From Henricia sp. BOLD:AAB3569 (Eukaryota; Echinodermata; Asteroidea; Spinulosida; Echinasteridae), in contig JBBELK010001393.1 in assembly GCA_037783545.1 (NCBI GenBank), positions 92,605-156,604 on the forward strand: a stretch of DNA of 64,000 nucleotides, read 5' to 3'. Below the pieces are notes generated by a model. The model searched no databases, was not told the DNA's origin, and saw only the letters and a program-made list of their open reading frames with translations. Of the stretch, positions 59,001-64,000 are shown piece by piece; position 1 is the stretch's first letter, and every line of letters starts with the position of its first letter. Position numbers and translations under genes: made by a program.

Positions 59001-62000
59001 ACACTTTGACCTAATTCCCGTCACAATCTGGGGTGAGTCAACGGCCGTAAAAATGTACACCAGCGCGGCGCAGGGTGTCCCAACAGCCACGGTTAGGGGA
59101 ATAACCACGCAGCCGAGCTCCGTTTTCCCTAAACTCTGAAATTTCTCCGTCATTTCCCAGCGAAAATCTGTCAATTTTGCATGACAAGTGCGGAATATAT
59201 ACAGTTTGGAGCATGCAAAATTTGAAGTTGGTTGGAAAATTCCTTGATTTCCAAATTTGCCGGCATTTGGGACACACTTTGACCTAATTCCCGTCACAAT
59301 CTGGGGTGAGTGAACGGCCGTACAAATGTACACCAGCGCGCGCGCCGGGTGTCCCAACAGCCACGGTTAGGGGAATAACCACGCAGCCGAGCTCCGTTTT
59401 CCCTAAACTCTGAAATTTCTCCGTCATTTCCCAGCGAAAATCTGTCAATTTTGCATGACAAGTGCGGAATATATACAGTTTGGAGCATGCAAAATTTGAA
59501 GTTGGTTGGAAAATTCCTTGATTTCCAAATTTGCCGGCATTTGGGACACACTTTGACCTAATTCCCGTCACAATCTGGGGTGAGTCAACGGCCGTACAAA
59601 TGTACACCAGCGCGGCGCAGGGTGTCCCAACAGCCACGGTTAGGGGAATAACCACGCAGCCGAGCTCCGTTTTCCCTAAACTCTGAAATTTCTCCGTCAT
59701 TTCCCAGCGAAAATCTGTCAATTTTGCATGACAAGTGCGGAATATATACAGTTTGGAGCATGCAAAATTTGAAGTTGGTTGGAAAATTCCTTGATTTCCA
59801 AATTTGCCGGCATTTGGGACACACTTTGACCTAATTCCCGTCACAATCTGGGGTGAGTCAACGGCCGTACAAATGTACACCAGCGCGGCGCAGGGTGTCC
59901 CAACAGCCACGGTTAGGGGAATAACCACGCAGCCGAGCTCCGTTTTCCCTAAACTCTGAAATTTCTCCGTCATTTCCCAGCGAAAATCTGTCAATTTTGC
60001 ATGACAAGTGCGGAATATATACAGTTTGGAGCATGCAAAATTTGAAGTTGGTTGGAAAATTCCTTGATTTCCAAATTTGCCGGCATTTGGGACACACTTT
60101 GACCTAATTCCCGTCACAATCTGGGGTGAGTGAACGGCCGTACAAATGTACACCAGCGCGGCGCAGGGTGTCCCAACAGCCACGGTTAGGGGAATAACCA
60201 CGCAGCCGAGCTCCGTTTTCCCTAAACTCTGAAATTTCTCCGTCATTTCCCAGCGAAAATCTGTCAATTTTGCATGACAAGTGCGGAATATATACAGTTT
60301 GGAGCATGCAAAATTTGAAGTTGGTTGGAAAATTCCTTGATTTCCAAATTTGCCGGCATTTGGGACACACTTTGACCTAATTCCCGTCACAATCTGGGGT
60401 GAGTCAACGGCCGTACAAATGTACACCAGCGCGGCGCAGGGTGTCCCAACAGCCACGGTTAGGGGAATAACCACGCAGCCGAGCTCCGTTTTCCCTAAAC
60501 TCTGAAATTTCTCCGTCATTTCCCAGCGAAAATCTGTCAATTTTGCATGACAAGTGCGGAATATATACAGTTTGGAGCATGCAAAATTTGAAGTTGGTTG
60601 GAAAATTCCTTGATTTCCAAATTTGCCGGCATTTGGGACACACTTTGACCTAATTCCCGTCACAATCTGGGTGAGTCAACGGCTGTACAAATGTACACCA
60701 GCGCGGCGCATGCGTAGGATGTCCCAACAGCCACGGTTAGGGGAATAACCACGCAGCCGAGCTCCGTTTTCCCTAAACTCTGAAATTTCTCCGTCATTTC
60801 CCAGCGAAAATCTGTCAATTTTGCATGACAAGTGCGGAATATATACAGTTTGGAGCATGCAAAATTTGAAGTTGGTTGGAAAATTCCTTGATTTCCAAAT
60901 TTGCCGGCATTTGGGACACACTTTGACCTAATTCCCGTCACAATCTGGGGTGAGTCAACGGCCGTACAAATGTACACCAGCGCGGTGCAGGGTGTCCCAA
61001 CAGCCACGGTTAGGGGAATAACCACGCAGCCGAGCTCCGTTTTCCCTAAACTCTGAAATTTCTCCGTCATTTCCCAGCGAAAATCTGTCAATTTTGCATG
61101 ACAAGTGCGGAATATATACAGTTTGGAGCATGCAAAATTTGAAGTTGCTTGGAAAATTCCTTGATTTCCAAATTTGCCGGCATTTGGGACACACTTTGAC
61201 CTAATTCCCGTCACAATCTGGGGTGAGTCAACGGCCGTACAAATGTACACCAGCGCGGCGCAGGGTGTCCCAACAGCCACGGTTAGGGGAATAACCACGC
61301 AGCCGAGCTCCGTTTTCCCTAAACTCTGAAATTTCTCCGTCATTTCCCAGCGAAAATCTGTCAATTTTGCATGACAAGTGCGGAATATATACAGTTTGGA
61401 GCATGCAAAATTTGAAGTTGGTTGGAAAATTCCTTGATTTCCAAATTTGCCGGCATTTGGGACACACTTTGACCTAATTCCCGTCACAATCTGGGGTGAG
61501 TGAACGGCCGTACAAATGTACACCAGCGCGGCGCCGGGTGTCCCAACAGCCACGGTTAGGGGAATAACCACGCAGCCGAGCTCCGTTTTCCCTAAACTCT
61601 GAAATTTCTCCGTCATTTCCCAGCGAAAATCTGTCAATTTTGCATGACAAGTGCGGAATATATACAGTTTGGAGCATGCAAAATTTGAAGTTGGTTGGAA
61701 AATTCCTTGATTTCCAAATTTGCCGGCATTTGGGACACACTTTGACCTAATTCCCGTCACAATCTGGGGTGAGTCAACGGCCGTACAAATGTACACCAGC
61801 GCGGCGCAGGGTGTCCCAACAGCCACGGTTAGGGGAATAACCACGCAGCCGAGCTCCGTTTTCCCTAAACTCTGAAATTTCTCCGTCATTTCCCAGCGAA
61901 AATCTGTCAATTTTGCATGACAAGTGCGGAATATATACAGTTTGGAGCATGCAAAATTTAAAGTTGGTTGGAAAATTCCTTGATTTCCAAATTTGCCGGC

Positions 62001-64000
62001 ATTTGGGACACACTTTGACCTAATTCCCGTCACAATCTGGGGTGAGTCAACGGCCGTACAAATGTACACCAGCGCGGCGCAGGGTGTCCCAACAGCCACG
62101 GTTAGGGGAATAACCACGCAGCCGAGCTCCGTTTTCCCTAAACTCTGAATTTATCCGTCATTTCCCAGCGAAAATCTGTCAATTTTGCATGACAAGTGCG
62201 GAATATATACAGTTTGGAGCATGCAAAATTTGAAGTTGGTTGGAAAATTCCTTGATTTCCAAATTTGCCGGCATTTGGGACACACTTTGACCTAATTCCC
62301 GTCACAATCTGGGGTGAGTCGACGGCCGTACAAATGTACACCAGCGCGGCGCAGGGTGTCCCAACAGCCACGGTTAGGGGAATAACCACGCAGCCGAGCT
62401 CCGTTTTCCCTAAACTCTGAAATTTCTCCGTCATTTCCCAGCGAAAATCTGTCAATTTTGCATGACAAGTGCGGAATATATACAGTTTGGAGCATGCAAA
62501 ATTTGAAGTTGGTTGGAAAATTCCTTGATTTCCAAATTTGCCGGCATTTGGGACACACTTTGACCTAATTCCCGTCACAATCTGGGGTGAGTCAACGGCC
62601 GTACAAATGTACACCAGCGCGGCGCAGGGTGTCCCAACAGCCACGGTTAGGGGAATAACCACGCAGCCGAGCTCCGTTTTCCCTAAACTCTGAAATTTCT
62701 GCGTCATTTCCCAGCGAAAATCTGTCAATTTTGCATGACAAGTGCGGAATATATACAGTTTGGAGCATGCAAAATTTGAAGTTGGTTGGAAAATTCCTTG
62801 ATTTCCAAATTTGCCGGCATTTGGGACACACTTTGACCTAATTCCCGTCACAATCTGGGGTGAGTCAACGGCCGTACAAATGTACACCAGCGCGGCGCAG
62901 GGTGTCCCAACAGCCACGGTTAGGGGAATAACCACGCAGCCGAGCTCCGTTTTCCCTAAACTCTGAAATTTCTCCGTCATTTCCCAGCGAAAATCTGTCA
63001 ATTTTGCATGACAAGTGCGGAATATATACAGTTTGGAGCATGCAAAATTTGAAGTTGGTTGGAAAATTCCTTGATTTCCAAATTTGCCGGCATTTGGGAC
63101 ACACTTTGACCTAATTCCCGTCACAATCTGGGGTGAGTCAACGGCCGTACAAATGTACACCAGCGCGGCGCAGGGTGTCCCAACAGCCACGGTTAGGGGA
63201 ATAACCACGCAGCCGAGCTCCGTTTTCCCTAAACTCTGAAATTTCTCCGTCATTTCCCAGCGAAAATCTGTCAATTTTGCATGACAAGTGCGGAATATAT
63301 ACAGTTTGGAGCATGCAAAATTTGAAGTTGGTTGGAAAATTCCTTGATTTCCAAATTTGCCGGCATTTGGGACACACTTTGACCTAATTCCCGTCACAAT
63401 CTGGGGTGAGTCAACGGCCGTACAAATGTACACCAGCGCGGCGCAGGGTGTCCCAACAGCCACGGTTAGGGGAATAACCACGCAGCCGAGCTCCGTTTTC
63501 CCTAAACTCTGAAATTTCTCCGTCATTTCCCAGCGAAAATCTGTCAATTTTGCATGACAAGTGCGGAATATATACAGTTTGGAGCATGCAAAATTTGAAG
63601 TTGGTTGGAAAATTCCTTGATTTCCAAATTTGCCGGCATTTGGGACACACTTTGACCTAATTCCCGTCACAATCTGGGGTGAGTCAACGGCCGTACAAAT
63701 GTACACCAGCGCGGCGCATGCGCAGGGTGTCCCAACAGCCACGGTTAGGGGAATAACCACGCAGCCGAGCTCCGTTTTCCCTAAACTCTGAAATTTCTCC
63801 GTCATTTCCCAGCGAAAATCTGTCAATTTTGCATGACAAGTGCGGAATATATACAGTTTGGAGCATGCAAAATTTGAAGTTGGTTGGAAAATTCCTTGAT
63901 TTCCAAATTTGCCGGCATTTGGGACACACTTTGACCTAATTCCCGTCACAATCTGGGGTGAGTCAACGGCCGTACAAATGTACACCAGCGCGGCAGCAGG
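52661..64000 (-). repeat. Satellite block 4, subfamily B, increasingly uniform
   Basis: From 54600 to about 58500, 279-bp units dominate. From 58760 on, 273-bp units dominate. Monomers between about 62300 and 63650 are almost identical to one another. A variant pair with GTTGCTTGG (about 58955 and 61145) marks a 2,190-bp offset (eight monomers, one of them 279 bp). GAGTGAACGG, which breaks the TGAGTCA motif, is at about 59308, 60128 and 61498. Confidence 0.85.

Larger units (their letters stand above)
25124..64000 (-). repeat. 39-kb tandem satellite array, 273/279-bp monomers
   Basis: About 140 head-to-tail monomers run from the LINE junction to the window edge and evidently beyond. A convenient monomer start is GTAACCACGTAGCCGAGCTC (first at 25124). 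The basic length is 273 bp (91 codons); a variant with six extra bases, ATGCGC in GCGCGGCGC(ATGCGC)AGG, is 279 bp (93 codons). No transposon interrupts the array. One minus-strand frame has no stop and reads through consecutive monomers; all other frames close within each unit. Monomers contain TATATA and a GCGCAGCGCAGG-type GC-rich box. I recognise no known satellite or protein family. Confidence 0.97.

Noticed and set aside
25124-64000. Large repetitive protein gene(s) on the minus strand
   Set aside because: The open frame is a by-product of a stop-free frame in a 273/279-bp monomer. It has no gene context, no domain, mostly non-synonymous variation between subfamilies, and many frame-breaking indels.
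25124-64000. CRISPR-like repeat-spacer array
   Set aside because: Repeats are contiguous 273/279-bp units with no unique spacers, in an animal genome.

Overview
This is animal nuclear DNA. It holds one recognisable host exon, many transposable-element remnants and a very large satellite array. The exon encodes the conserved N-terminus of CADPS/CAPS, a neuronal and endocrine dense-core-vesicle priming factor, and ends in a clean GT donor. The dense MITE content, the Tx1/L1-type LINE and the frequent TACATGTA and GGTACCGGTAC strings suggest a marine invertebrate, possibly amphioxus (Branchiostoma). That species guess is a weak inference.

Layout. (1) Positions 1-6012 would be the 5' part of CADPS intron 1 on the minus strand, carrying a 360-bp tandem duplication and three small inverted-repeat elements. 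(2) CADPS exon 1 is 6013-6822 (minus), with its 5' leader and putative promoter to about 7000. (3) 7528-8226 holds small dispersed and foldback repeats. (4) 8227-18447 is one very large palindromic element. Its ~1.7-kb inverted arms are built from degenerate ~143-bp units, it has a ~3.8-kb core holding two MITEs, and its right arm is split by a second long-TIR element (14371-17345) that carries the 3' end of an unrelated LINE. (5) 18448-21488 holds three diverged relatives of the satellite monomer and then a complex nested foldback. (6) 21866-25123 is a 5'-truncated, frameshifted Tx1/L1-clade LINE on the minus strand. (7) 25124-64000, and continuing beyond the window, is about 140 head-to-tail monomers of a 273-bp satellite (279 bp in one variant), in two main subfamilies with nested higher-order repeats.

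Because 273 and 279 are both multiples of three and one minus-strand frame has no stop, the array produces spurious open frames up to 1,288 codons long. Subfamily-diagnostic changes are nearly all non-synonymous in that frame, so I treat it as non-coding satellite. The strongest candidates for something undescribed are the satellite itself (with an 11-base match to the 5' part of the CENP-B box, NRF1-like and AP-1-like motifs in particular subfamilies, and an ancient relic array nearby) and the giant long-TIR element with ~143-bp sub-repeats. No bacterial operon, CRISPR array, rRNA gene or convincing tRNA gene was seen.
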